NCBI GenBank assembly: GCA_964472945.1
Contig: CAYYNM010000002.1
Coordinates: forward strand, 1-52,021
Reading direction: 5' to 3'
DNA: 52,021 nucleotides
Origin: QPIN01 sp964472945
GTDB taxonomy: Bacteria; Pseudomonadota; Gammaproteobacteria; Methylococcales; Methylomonadaceae
This document shows, piece after piece, positions 16,582 to 24,955 of the stretch. The position numbers and the translations under genes were made by a program. The notes below the pieces were generated by a model, which made no database searches, was not told the origin of the DNA, and was given only the letters and a program-made list of their open reading frames with translations. The number at the start of each line of letters is the position of its first letter. Positions within the stretch are counted from its first letter, which is position 1.

Positions 16582-17286
16582 ATGAAAATTGTATTGTTGA
16601 CGAAGCATAATATTTATCATGGCAGAGAATATATGTCTGCACTGATCAAAAATAATATTCGATTCGACGTAATTTCAATTGATCCCGATAGTGAATGTAG
16701 TGATATTGAGGATATAAGAACAAATTACAGATGGAAACCAGAGTCACTGGAAAATATGATTGATAGTGTGGACAATCACTATGTTTTTGAATCATTAACT
16801 GACCCGGATTTCCAAAGACACATGGATGTGAGTGGTTATGAGGTAGGAATTCAAGGTGGTGGCCTTGGTATCCTTAAAGATAATGTGATTAGTAATTTTA
16901 AACTGGGATTATTGAACTTTCATCCCGGTGACTTACCTGCATATCGAGGTAGCTCTGCCCCGGAGTGGCAACTATTTGAAGGAAAAGAAGTGGTCGCAAC
17001 GTGTCATTTAATTGATGCTGGGATTGACTCCGGCGATATTGTAGGAAAGAAAAATCTCCAGTTGGATTATTCAGACTACTACTCGATGAGAGCGGGTATT
17101 TATCCGGAAATGGCTTTATATCTTGTCGAGATAATACTGCAGATTATTTTGGATAATGGAATTAATTCGTTGCAAGAACAGGATGAAGATAACTCGGTGT
17201 ATAGAAATTATATCGGTGATGATGCTATCGAAGAGTTAAAGGAAAGGATGGAGCAGGGGGATATTTTTAAACATAATGTTTTATAA
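16582..17286 (+). CDS. Sugar N-formyltransferase-like protein
   Basis: A 234-residue single-domain member of the methionyl-tRNA formyltransferase/GART fold. The segment LLNFHPGDLPAYRGSSAPEW followed by CHLIDAGIDSGDIV supplies the triad expected for N10-formyl-tetrahydrofolate enzymes: Asn112, His114 and Asp149. It lacks the C-terminal tRNA-binding domain, so it should act on a small amine such as an amino sugar. The chosen ATG at 16582 (MKIVLLTKHN) is preferred to a TTG six bases earlier. It stands between the sulfotransferase and the amidotransferase. Formylation of an amino group on a nonulosonate or another amino sugar is a sensible inference. Confidence 0.78.
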   Translation: MKIVLLTKHNIYHGREYMSALIKNNIRFDVISIDPDSECSDIEDIRTNYRWKPESLENMIDSVDNHYVFESLTDPDFQRHMDVSGYEVGIQGGGLGILKDNVISNFKLGLLNFHPGDLPAYRGSSAPEWQLFEGKEVVATCHLIDAGIDSGDIVGKKNLQLDYSDYYSMRAGIYPEMALYLVEIILQIILDNGINSLQEQDEDNSVYRNYIGDDAIEELKERMEQGDIFKHNVL

Positions 17287-17303
17287 AATTACAGGTATAG
17301 CAT

Positions 17304-18512
17304 ATGAGTGAAGATTTGAATTATGGCAAACCGCCAATCGATGGCGTTCGGTATTGCGCCAGGTGTTGTTTTCCCGAAACGGTTGAAGGTATTGAGTTTG
17401 ACGAAATGGGCATATGTCGTTCATGTCAGTCCTCTGAACAAAAAATTCACATCAACTGGAAAGAGAAAGAAAAAGAGCTTGGAGAAATAATCAAGCATGC
17501 TAAAGAAAAATCAGGCGATAACTATGATTGTGTGATACCCATAAGCGGTGGTAAGGACAGCACATTTCAGCTCTACGTGCTTACCCAGATATATGGCATG
17601 AACCCACTGGCAGTGACATTCAATCATAATTGGCTTAGCAAAACCGGTTTTTATAACCTTATGAATTGTTTGGAAGAGTTTGATGTCGACCATATAATGT
17701 ATACACCAAAAAGAAGCACGATAAGTCGTTTAGCAAAGAAATCAATTGAGGAAATCGGTGATTCATGCTGGCATTGTCATGCAGGTATTGGTGCGTTTCC
17801 ACTACATATTGCACAAAAATTCAGAATACCTCTGTTGATCTGGGGTGAGTCAATTGCGGATTCATCTGGTAAAGCGACTTATGAAGATTCTAAGTTCAAG
17901 TTTGATAGAGACTATTTTACAAAAGTTTCTGCTAAGGTTCGCCCGGAACAAATGACTTGCGGTAACTCATCATTGTCAATGAAAGAACTTCATATGTTTG
18001 AGCCACCAACGGCTGATGAGTTGGAAGAGGCGGGTGTTTGGGGTATGCATTTAGGTGATTATATATTTTGGGACGATGAGCGCCAAACAGAGTTTGTGAA
18101 AAAACATTTTGGGTGGCGAGAAGTAGAGATGGAAGGTACCTATAAAAGGTATAAAGGAGTCGAATGCATCATGCAGGGGGTACATGATTTCATGTGTTAC
18201 CTCAAACGAGGTTATGCGCGTACAACCTGGCAGGCAAGTTTAGATGTCAGGAATGGCCTGATGACCAGGCAGGAAGCATTTGAATTAATAAAAAAACATG
18301 ATAAAGAAGTACCTGAAGCATTGGATTATTTTCTGGAAATTGCTGATATGGAAGAGAGTGAATTTTACGATATGATAAATAAATTAAAAGTGGAGGGTGT
18401 AAAAGGGATAGAGTTACCGACATCGCACCGCCAATCAGCTTTGGAAGAAACCAAGAGAAAACCTTTTGTGCGGCAACTAATTGATGAGTTAAGGCCTTCT
18501 AATGACGACTAA
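17304..18512 (+). CDS. N-acetyl sugar amidotransferase (WbpG/PseA family)
   Basis: ATP-dependent enzyme that turns an acetamido group into an acetamidino group. The 402-residue protein has an N-terminal zinc-type site (Cys18, Cys21, Cys38, Cys41 in CARCCFPET and CRSC), a PP-loop SGGKDST at 81-87 that binds ATP, and a CWHC pair at 155-158, all typical of WbpG and PseA. In Pseudomonas aeruginosa and Campylobacter the partner pair HisH/HisF supplies ammonia and is encoded beside it. No HisH or HisF is present here. Instead the gene overlaps by 11 bases an amidase gene of the GatA family. Acceptor may be a legionaminate-type acid, from context. Confidence 0.87.
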   Translation: MSEDLNYGKPPIDGVRYCARCCFPETVEGIEFDEMGICRSCQSSEQKIHINWKEKEKELGEIIKHAKEKSGDNYDCVIPISGGKDSTFQLYVLTQIYGMNPLAVTFNHNWLSKTGFYNLMNCLEEFDVDHIMYTPKRSTISRLAKKSIEEIGDSCWHCHAGIGAFPLHIAQKFRIPLLIWGESIADSSGKATYEDSKFKFDRDYFTKVSAKVRPEQMTCGNSSLSMKELHMFEPPTADELEEAGVWGMHLGDYIFWDDERQTEFVKKHFGWREVEMEGTYKRYKGVECIMQGVHDFMCYLKRGYARTTWQASLDVRNGLMTRQEAFELIKKHDKEVPEALDYFLEIADMEESEFYDMINKLKVEGVKGIELPTSHRQSALEETKRKPFVRQLIDELRPSNDD

Positions 18513-19866
18513 TAAATCAAAAAGTTTATTTTACGACTACAATATTGAACAGTTACATTCTTTAATTAAGAGTAAAGAGTTACGTTACCGTGATCTTGTA
18601 GAAGAATGTATTAACAGAACGAAGGAAGTAGACCCTAAATATCACGTCTGGGCATCTTTTGATGAAGATGATTTCCTGAGTCAGGTTGATGACAATATGA
18701 CTCTTACAGGAAGAGATTATGATATGTCAGGTATTCCTGTGGCTGTTAAGGATATATTTAATACAATAACGCTGCCAACGCAGATGGGAAGTCCGTTATG
18801 GAAAGGTTTTACAGCAGGAAATGATGCTCGAGTTGTTCATACCTTAAAAGAGGCCGGTGCACTTATTGCTGGTAAAACTGTCACTGCCGAATTTGCTGTT
18901 CATGCTTTGAATGAAACCTTAAACCCACATGATATTTCACTCACTCCAGGCACATCCTCCAGTGGTTCCGTAGTTTCTATTGCAATGGGTGTTTGTCCAG
19001 TGGCGCTTGGAACTCAAACAGCCGGTTCAATTGTTCGTCCAGCTAGTTTTACGGGTGTCTATGGGTTTAAACCGTCATTTGGACTTGTGCCAAGAACAGG
19101 CATACTCAAAACTACGGATAGTCTTGATTCAGTAGGCTTTTTTACTATCCATTATAAAGATATTTTAAGGGTTTTTGAGGCAGTTAGGGTAAGGGGTAAA
19201 AATTACCCAATCAGTAATGCTGCCCTCTATGACGCGCAGCGACAGAATAAAGATAAATCAAGACCATGGCGAGTTGCATTTTTCAAGACCTGCACCTGGG
19301 GTGACGCAGCGGACTATGCAAAAGAAAATATGGAGCATTATATAAACAAACTTGCAAACCTGAATGATGTAGAAGTAGTAGAAGTAGAGTTGCCAAAAGA
19401 ATTTGAAAGAATTCATGATCTGCATTTGACGATATACAGGAAAGCACTTTCATATTATTTCAGTAAAGAATATAAAACATTTGACAAGATGTCAGACAAA
19501 ATGGTCGATTTGATTGAACAAGGAGTGAAAATATCACCGGCAGAATATTACGATGCGATTCGTGATCAGGATGCTCTTTGTAATTCAATGGATGAAATGA
19601 TGAAAAAATATGATGTGTTAATTTCTCTATCGACTGCTGGTGTTGCACCACCTAGAGAAATTGAAGAGATGCCTGATCCTGCATTGATCTGGAATACACT
19701 GCAATTACCCGTTGTAGCAGTTCCCGGATTTGTCAATGAAAATAATTTGCCTTACGGCTTTCAGGTGTGCAGCAGAAAATACAATGACTACTTGTTGTTA
19801 AATTTCCTCGATTATTTGCGCGAAAATGACATGATTCCGGAAAAGATGAATCCGGTTTTATCTTAA
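18502..19866 (+). CDS. Amidase-signature (GatA-like) enzyme
   Basis: A 454-residue member of the amidase signature family. The Ser-cisSer-Lys triad is visible as Lys83 in GIPVAVKDIFN, Ser153 in PGTSSSGSVVSIAMG and Ser176 in TQTAGSIVRPASFTGVYGFKP. This family includes GatA, which releases ammonia from glutamine for a partner subunit, and many general amidases. No GatB or GatC lies nearby. The start overlaps the amidotransferase gene by 11 bases, suggesting coupled translation. It may provide ammonia to that enzyme in place of HisH/HisF, or cut an amide on the glycan precursor. Family is certain; partner role is inferred. Confidence 0.87.
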   Translation: MTTNKSKSLFYDYNIEQLHSLIKSKELRYRDLVEECINRTKEVDPKYHVWASFDEDDFLSQVDDNMTLTGRDYDMSGIPVAVKDIFNTITLPTQMGSPLWKGFTAGNDARVVHTLKEAGALIAGKTVTAEFAVHALNETLNPHDISLTPGTSSSGSVVSIAMGVCPVALGTQTAGSIVRPASFTGVYGFKPSFGLVPRTGILKTTDSLDSVGFFTIHYKDILRVFEAVRVRGKNYPISNAALYDAQRQNKDKSRPWRVAFFKTCTWGDAADYAKENMEHYINKLANLNDVEVVEVELPKEFERIHDLHLTIYRKALSYYFSKEYKTFDKMSDKMVDLIEQGVKISPAEYYDAIRDQDALCNSMDEMMKKYDVLISLSTAGVAPPREIEEMPDPALIWNTLQLPVVAVPGFVNENNLPYGFQVCSRKYNDYLLLNFLDYLRENDMIPEKMNPVLS

Positions 19867-19903
19867 TGCTATATAACTTTAGAAATGACAGGGATTATAA
19901 AAT

Positions 19904-20914
19904 ATGAGTTCTGAGTACAGTAAAATTAAGCCAATTCAGCAACTGGATGATGTGCTGTCAACTTTGGATTCTCTATTCGACGAATTCGAAAAAAAGAATC
20001 CTGAAAAAACACAGGTAAGCTGTCCATTCTGTAATGCTGATGAATCAGTTAAAGCTTTTTCATATAAAAATTGTGACTATCGTAAATGTTCTAATTGTGA
20101 ATCTGTTTATTTGTCACCACGAGTCACTGAAGAATGGTTGGGTGAATATTATTCTTTCATGCAGGAACGGTTTGCTTTTGAAATGCCGGAATCAAATCGA
20201 CAGTCTAGAATTGATAACCTGATGAAACCACGTTGGGAGCTTTTATATAACAAATTTAAACCCTTTATTAAAAGTTTGCCTGTGAAGCGTTATATGGAAG
20301 TGGGGCCGGGTGTGGGGTATTTCACTGAAGTGGCACAAATGAACAATTGTGCAGATGAATACATACTAATTGAGCCAGATGTTCATTGTCAGGAACAATT
20401 AAAAAAACTCGGTGGCAACACTAAAATTTATGACTGCATACTTGAGAATGTCGATGCAGCTGAGTGCGGTAAGGTCGATATCATATTTATTAATAGCGTT
20501 ATTGAGCATCCATTTTCAATTAATAACTTTTTTGCCAAGCTAAATGAGTTATTGAGTGATAATGGAATAATCGTGCTTGTTGATATGCACTGCAAGGGTC
20601 TTGATATTGAGGTTCTGAAAGAAAATACGCCAAATGTTAATGTCTATAGTATTTTGCAAATTGCTTCTATTAATGGTATTGAAACAATGTGCAAGAATAA
20701 TGGATTTGAAATGAAGGATGTGTTTTCTATTGGTAAAATGGATATTGATATTATTTATGAGTACGCTAAGAGTCTGGATGATGAACATCCGCTAAAAGGA
20801 TTTGAGAATGTTTTCGGTGGTGCTTTGGTTCGGCAAGAAATCCAGGATGTTTTATCAAAACATTTACTTACCGGTTATAATGGTTATATATTTCAAAAAT
20901 CTAGTAATAGTTAG
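19904..20914 (+). CDS. Class I SAM-dependent methyltransferase with zinc ribbon
   Basis: A 336-residue methyltransferase. Residues 40-70 hold a four-cysteine ribbon (CPFCNAD and CSNCES), followed by the Rossmann domain: motif I YMEVGPGVGYFTEVAQ near 130, an acidic motif II LIEPD, and motif IV IIFINSVIEHPFSINNFF near 190. This layout, ribbon plus methyltransferase, occurs in enzymes of sugar and secondary metabolism. It ends the compositionally distinct module. Target atom and substrate are not predictable; a role in O- or C-methylation of a sugar in the repeat is likely. Confidence 0.78.
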   Translation: MSSEYSKIKPIQQLDDVLSTLDSLFDEFEKKNPEKTQVSCPFCNADESVKAFSYKNCDYRKCSNCESVYLSPRVTEEWLGEYYSFMQERFAFEMPESNRQSRIDNLMKPRWELLYNKFKPFIKSLPVKRYMEVGPGVGYFTEVAQMNNCADEYILIEPDVHCQEQLKKLGGNTKIYDCILENVDAAECGKVDIIFINSVIEHPFSINNFFAKLNELLSDNGIIVLVDMHCKGLDIEVLKENTPNVNVYSILQIASINGIETMCKNNGFEMKDVFSIGKMDIDIIYEYAKSLDDEHPLKGFENVFGGALVRQEIQDVLSKHLLTGYNGYIFQKSSNS

Positions 20915-20917
20915 TTG

Positions 20918-21025
20918 ATGTTGAGTAAAAGAATCATAACCAGTGGTTTCGGTGAAGAGCGACTGTTAGTTATAAATTACTTGTACGAAAAACATAACTG
21001 GAATTCTGTATTAAACTTTTTATGA
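20918..21025 (+). pseudogene. Short open frame, possible gene remnant
   Basis: A 35-codon frame starting ATG at 20918, three bases after the methyltransferase stop, reads MLSKRIITSGFGEERLLVI and continues NYLYEKHNWNSVLNFL. It looks protein-like but is far too short for an enzyme. No ribosome site is evident. A second open stretch without a start codon (21015-21071) runs into the next gene. The most likely reading is the decayed end of a former gene at a module border; a real small peptide cannot be excluded. Confidence 0.3.
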
Positions 21026-21071
21026 GGTTTATGAAAATTATTATGAGAATAATATACAAAGTGGCCCATAT

Positions 21072-22136
21072 ATGAAAAATCATGAATTATATATGATCTC
21101 AGAGGATGAGAATATTCGGGATGCTATAAAGAAAATGGATGTTGAGCAACTGGATTTGTTGGTTGTTGTAAAACAAGACGCAACTGTAACTGGTGTTTTT
21201 ACTAGTGGTGATTTTAGAAATGCAGTACTAAAGGGAATAGATATAAATAACAAAGTTTCTACTATCGCAAACAAAAACTTTTTAAGTCTTGGTGAAAATT
21301 ACTCATTTGATGAGGCTTCAGAATTATTTGAAGATGAATACGTGGTTGTAGTTCCAGTCCTTCAAAATGATAAGCTAATTGATGTGGTGCATCGGAAAAA
21401 ATTCCATGGAAGTGATGGTGGCAACTTTAAACTTCTGGAAAAAAAACTGGCAACTGTCATCATGGCTGGTGGTAAAGGTACTCGGCTTGACCCTTTTACT
21501 AGAATTTTGCCAAAACCCCTTTTGCCACTCGGCGATGATCCTGTAATTAAAGTTATCATGGACGAATTTATATCGCATGGTTTAGAAAATTTTTTTATTA
21601 CCTTGAAAGATAAAGCAAAAATGATTAAAGCATATTTCCATGACCATGACATGGGATATAAAATCAACTATATTGATGAAGAAAAACCGTTGGGGACAGC
21701 TGGTTCTTTGAAGTTGATGGAAGATGTACTAGATGATGTATTTTTTGTCTCTAACTGCGATATTATTATTAAAAGCGATTATGCGGAGATTTTGTCTTTT
21801 CATAATAAAGGTGAATATTCGATCACTTTGGTAGGGGCAATGAAGCAATATTCTGTTCCCTACGGTGTTTGTGACATAGAAAAAGACGGAAAGTTAAAAT
21901 CATTTATAGAAAAGCCGGAATTTGATTATCTTGTTAATACAGGTTTGTATGTGATTGCCCCTTCAGTGATTAAACTGATTCCAGAAGATACGTATTTTGA
22001 TATGACTGACCTTTTAAAAGCCCTGATGGATAAGGGAGAGAGAATTGGTGTCTACCCTGTTTCTGAAAAATCATGGGTTGATGTTGGTCAATGGGAAGAA
22101 TTTAATAATGCATTGAATGATATTCGATTTATTTAA
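21072..22136 (+). CDS. CBS-domain nucleotidyltransferase (PtmE-like)
   Basis: A 354-residue fusion of two CBS motifs (about 1-115, with DLLVVVKQDATVTGVFTSGDFRNAV) and a sugar-1-phosphate nucleotidyltransferase (from about 125: VIMAGGKGTRLDPFTRILPKPLLPLGD, Lys148 as the phosphate-binding lysine; later SNCDIII with the metal aspartate). This architecture is that of PtmE, the GlcN-1-P guanylyltransferase of Campylobacter legionaminate synthesis, where GDP rather than UDP carries the early intermediates. It would thus feed legB at 5425. The CBS part suggests allosteric control by an adenine nucleotide. Assignment to GlcN-1-P is by resemblance only. Confidence 0.75.
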   Translation: MKNHELYMISEDENIRDAIKKMDVEQLDLLVVVKQDATVTGVFTSGDFRNAVLKGIDINNKVSTIANKNFLSLGENYSFDEASELFEDEYVVVVPVLQNDKLIDVVHRKKFHGSDGGNFKLLEKKLATVIMAGGKGTRLDPFTRILPKPLLPLGDDPVIKVIMDEFISHGLENFFITLKDKAKMIKAYFHDHDMGYKINYIDEEKPLGTAGSLKLMEDVLDDVFFVSNCDIIIKSDYAEILSFHNKGEYSITLVGAMKQYSVPYGVCDIEKDGKLKSFIEKPEFDYLVNTGLYVIAPSVIKLIPEDTYFDMTDLLKALMDKGERIGVYPVSEKSWVDVGQWEEFNNALNDIRFI

Positions 22137-22237
22137 TTGGCATTATCAAATACTAATAGTTAAAATAAATGTTTCTCCCTTTTTTATGACGATATATTCT
22201 GAATAATATTCCTTTTGGAGTTCAGTTATTTTCATGA

Positions 22238-22342
22238 GAATATCAGGGCTATTCTCTTATTGATTTTCCTGATTCTTTATCTAAAGAAGGTTTCATTCCA
22301 AGACAATCATGTAACCCTATAATAAGCGAGATTAACCTTTAG
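22238..22342 (+). pseudogene. Possible gene remnant in the 216-base gap before 22353
   Basis: A 34-codon open stretch without a start codon reads EYQGYSLIDFPDSLSKEGF followed by IPRQSCNPIISEINL. Its amino-acid mix looks coding, but there is no start signal and no extension upstream. It may be the tail of a lost gene. The evidence is weak. Confidence 0.2.
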
Positions 22343-22352
22343 CGAGTATATT

Positions 22353-23855
22353 ATGAAGAAGATATTAGTAGAGCGTTTTCCTTCTATAGCAATTGACATA
22401 TTTCAACAACAACTAAAAAACTTAATAGATATTAAGATTGTTGTATATAATGGCGAAAAAATTGCTGTAAATCAAAATATTGAACTTTTAAATTCTTTAT
22501 CAATTTCAAAAGGTATTGGTATCGATTCTTGTCCTTGGTCTATAGGCTATATTGAGCAGAGATATTTTAGTGCGCATGAAGGTGTTTTTTTAAGTATTCT
22601 TTCTCGCTATGATATATATAAAAAAGCATTTACAACAGAAGAGATGTTAGATCACTACTATCGTCTAGTTAACTTCTGGATAAATAAAACAAAAAATATA
22701 GACGCTGTCTTTTCACTTGATATACCGCATGTACCTAGTTCTTTTGCACTATACTTGGTGACAAAGTTTTTAAAAATTCCATTTATCTATATTGATTCTG
22801 CTCTTGTTTATAATAAATTACAGTATTTAGGATGTTCTTTTAAACATAGAATGCTTTTAGCTGAAAATGAGCAGTTAACAGCAAAAGAATTTTTGACTGC
22901 TCATTATGATTTTTATACGGAGTATAATTCAGCTGATCAAGGCGTTGTTTCTAAATATGTCACATACTTAGAAAGTAGAGTAGAACGGTTATGGTGGAGT
23001 ATGTTAGTTCAAGATATTAATAGTAGTTTACCAATTTCCATTAAATCTATATTTAATGGAAATATAAAGTTAAGGGGTTTATACACGACAGAGCTAGGTT
23101 GGAAGATATCACGCAGAAGGTGGGATGACCCAAGATCTGGATTTTTACGCCCCTTTCTTTTTTTTGCAAAGTTACAAGAAAGAATAAAAATTTTATTTTC
23201 AAAAATAAGATATAGAAGGCTCTGTACAAACCATAAAAAACTCAATTCCTATATACTTTTTGCAGCAACAACGGAACCAGAATGTGCAACTTTACCTACT
23301 GCATTAGGTGGAAGGTCTATTGCAATAGCATTAAGAAGAATTGTTGAGGCGTTACCAGATGGTTGTACAGTCCTTTATAAAGGGCACCCAGGCCAGTTTG
23401 AACAGCAAGTATTATTTACAACAGAATGGAAAAGTAAATATTATTATGAGGACTTACAAAAGATAGGTAAAATAATCTTTGTAAGGGATGATATACCTAC
23501 GAAAGACTTGATTGAAGGCTCTATTGGTGTTGCTACAATTAATGGAACAATTGGGCTAGAGGCTTTGATGGGAGGAAGGCGTTGTATTACATTTGCTCCG
23601 CAGTGGTATGATGATTTTGATGGCTTACACTGTGTAAAATCTGGCAGTGATATTTCAGATGCTGTAAAATTAATGCTAGATAAAGTTTCTCCTAATCCGC
23701 AACCTAATCAGATTAAGTTTTCAAAACATTTTGTTGATATGGACGGTTATAATAATGCTACTTATACTAAAGAGGATTTTGAGAAAATATGTGCTGGTAT
23801 GTGGGGAGCATATAATGATTTTTTAGAAATTGATGATAGAAAATGGGAAGTATGA
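22353..23855 (+). CDS. Capsule-synthesis-type GT-B protein with HP motif
   Basis: A 500-residue cytoplasmic protein of the capsular polysaccharide biosynthesis type. The C-terminal half has a beta strand YILFAATTEPECATL, an HP motif in VLYKGHPGQ near residue 345 and the segment GVATINGTIGLEALMGGRRCITFAPQWYDD, which follows the pattern of nucleotide-binding C-domains in KpsC/KpsS-like Kdo transferases and related GT-B enzymes. The N-terminal half is not recognised. It lies just before the second ulosonate block, so use of a CMP-ulosonate donor is plausible. A decayed copy of the start of the 30356-31708 gene follows directly. Confidence 0.62.
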   Translation: MKKILVERFPSIAIDIFQQQLKNLIDIKIVVYNGEKIAVNQNIELLNSLSISKGIGIDSCPWSIGYIEQRYFSAHEGVFLSILSRYDIYKKAFTTEEMLDHYYRLVNFWINKTKNIDAVFSLDIPHVPSSFALYLVTKFLKIPFIYIDSALVYNKLQYLGCSFKHRMLLAENEQLTAKEFLTAHYDFYTEYNSADQGVVSKYVTYLESRVERLWWSMLVQDINSSLPISIKSIFNGNIKLRGLYTTELGWKISRRRWDDPRSGFLRPFLFFAKLQERIKILFSKIRYRRLCTNHKKLNSYILFAATTEPECATLPTALGGRSIAIALRRIVEALPDGCTVLYKGHPGQFEQQVLFTTEWKSKYYYEDLQKIGKIIFVRDDIPTKDLIEGSIGVATINGTIGLEALMGGRRCITFAPQWYDDFDGLHCVKSGSDISDAVKLMLDKVSPNPQPNQIKFSKHFVDMDGYNNATYTKEDFEKICAGMWGAYNDFLEIDDRKWEV

Positions 23856-23858
23856 TTA

Positions 23859-23970
23859 TTGTCTAAAGAATTACTGGATAGAAAAAAAGACGCATGAATT
23901 TCGTTGATGATTGTAGAAGTAATGTTTTTTGTAATGATCGAAAAGTTTTTTTCAGAAGTAGTTGCAATTA
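23859..23970 (+). pseudogene. Decayed 5' copy of the 30356-31708 glycosyltransferase gene
   Basis: Read from TTG at 23859 the frame gives LSKELLDRKKDA then a stop; shifting frame gives MNFVDDCRSNVFCND and then RKVFFRSSCN. The intact gene at 30356 starts MSKELLDREKNYMDFVERC SDNAFPDS and later EKSLFLRICAG. The residues line up in order with one frameshift and a deletion of about eight codons. The copy is dead: it has stops, a frameshift and no continuation after about 23970. It sits four bases after the preceding gene. Confidence 0.75.
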
Positions 23971-24343
23971 ACTTAAAAGTTCCCTGAATTGTTGGTTTAT
24001 TCTTATTTAGAATAAATTTTATTGGCGTTTTCTTGAAGTCTCTTTTGAATAGAATGGGCAAATTATCTAGGACAGTCCCTAGTATTAATATCAAATTTTG
24101 AAACGAGTGTAATAGGCAGTCTATCTTGTACTAATTTCTTTAATTTATACCTTTGTCAAATTTAAGCTCCTATTTATATAATTGGTCGATAATAGTAATG
24201 TGATGGAAAATTTCATAATAATTTAATACTTTTGTATTGTGATTTAGAATTATAAAACGTTATTTTAAATTCTATAAAACTATTGTTATTAAATTAATAT
24301 AATACTTCACATCTCATACATTTGTTTACATCTGGAGTAGGCA
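23971..24343 (+). other. AT-rich gap between the remnant and gmhA-like gene
   Basis: No gene is supported here. The reverse-strand frame in this area runs into the end of the 22353-23855 gene and has no independent support. A TATAAT hexamer at 24298-24303, about 40 bases before the next start, could be the -10 box of a promoter for the ulosonate block, but no good -35 box is present. Confidence 0.45.
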
Positions 24344-24955
24344 TTGAGTAATAAAATTGAATCTACGTTTCACGAATCCATAGCAGTTAAGCAGAAGTGC
24401 ATTGACATGGGTTTTAATGTTTTAGAAAAAATGGGAAATGAAATTACTGAGCTTTTACAAGTTGGCGGTAAAATCATGTTATGCGGCAATGGTGGTTCAG
24501 CCGCTGATGCACAACACCTAGCTGCTGAAATGCTTGTTCGATTACGTCCAAAGAATAACCGTGAAGGCATTCCCGCAATTGCTTTGGCACAGGATACTTC
24601 TACGATTACTGCATGCGGTAATGATTTTGGTTACGATGTGCTTTTTGAGCGCATGGTGACCACATTAGGAAATGAAGGGGATTGTCTCATTGCAATTACC
24701 ACATCAGGTAATTCTATAAATGTCATCAAAGCTATGCAAGCTGCAAGACATATAGGTATTAAAGTTTATGGTTTCCTGGGAGCAAGGGGTGGCGAAGCCT
24801 TACAGTATTGTGATGATGCTTTTGTTGTTCCAAGTGATAACACGGGTAGGATTCAGGAGTCACATATCACCGCTGGCCATGCCCTAATGGAATGCATCGA
24901 AGATAGTTTAATAGAAAATGGCTATCTTCATCTTCAGAGTCATAACTCGAAATGA
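24344..24955 (+). CDS. GmhA-like SIS-domain sugar-phosphate isomerase
   Basis: A 203-residue SIS-domain protein very like sedoheptulose-7-phosphate isomerase GmhA. The phosphate-binding segment CGNGGSAADAQHLAAEMLVR at 49-68 and the TTSGNSINVIKAM motif near 123 are canonical, as is the C-terminal helix with ESHITAGHALMECIE, which holds catalytic Glu/His positions of the family. The start is TTG behind TGGAGTAGG. It overlaps the phosphatase gene by four bases and opens the second ulosonate block, so here it may supply a heptose or other aldose phosphate as the acceptor for the NeuB-like synthase rather than for LPS core. That role is inferred. Confidence 0.8.
   Translation: MSNKIESTFHESIAVKQKCIDMGFNVLEKMGNEITELLQVGGKIMLCGNGGSAADAQHLAAEMLVRLRPKNNREGIPAIALAQDTSTITACGNDFGYDVLFERMVTTLGNEGDCLIAITTSGNSINVIKAMQAARHIGIKVYGFLGARGGEALQYCDDAFVVPSDNTGRIQESHITAGHALMECIEDSLIENGYLHLQSHNSK

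Noticed and set aside
16582..17286. Methionyl-tRNA formyltransferase (fmt)
   Set aside because: The protein has 234 residues and lacks the C-terminal tRNA-binding domain of Fmt (over 300 residues). Its neighbours are sugar-modifying genes.
23762..24094. 110-residue frame on the - strand over the end of the 22353 gene
   Set aside because: It overlaps the last 94 bases of a well supported + strand gene and the decayed copy at 23859-23970, whose + strand reading explains the sequence better. Low-complexity composition.
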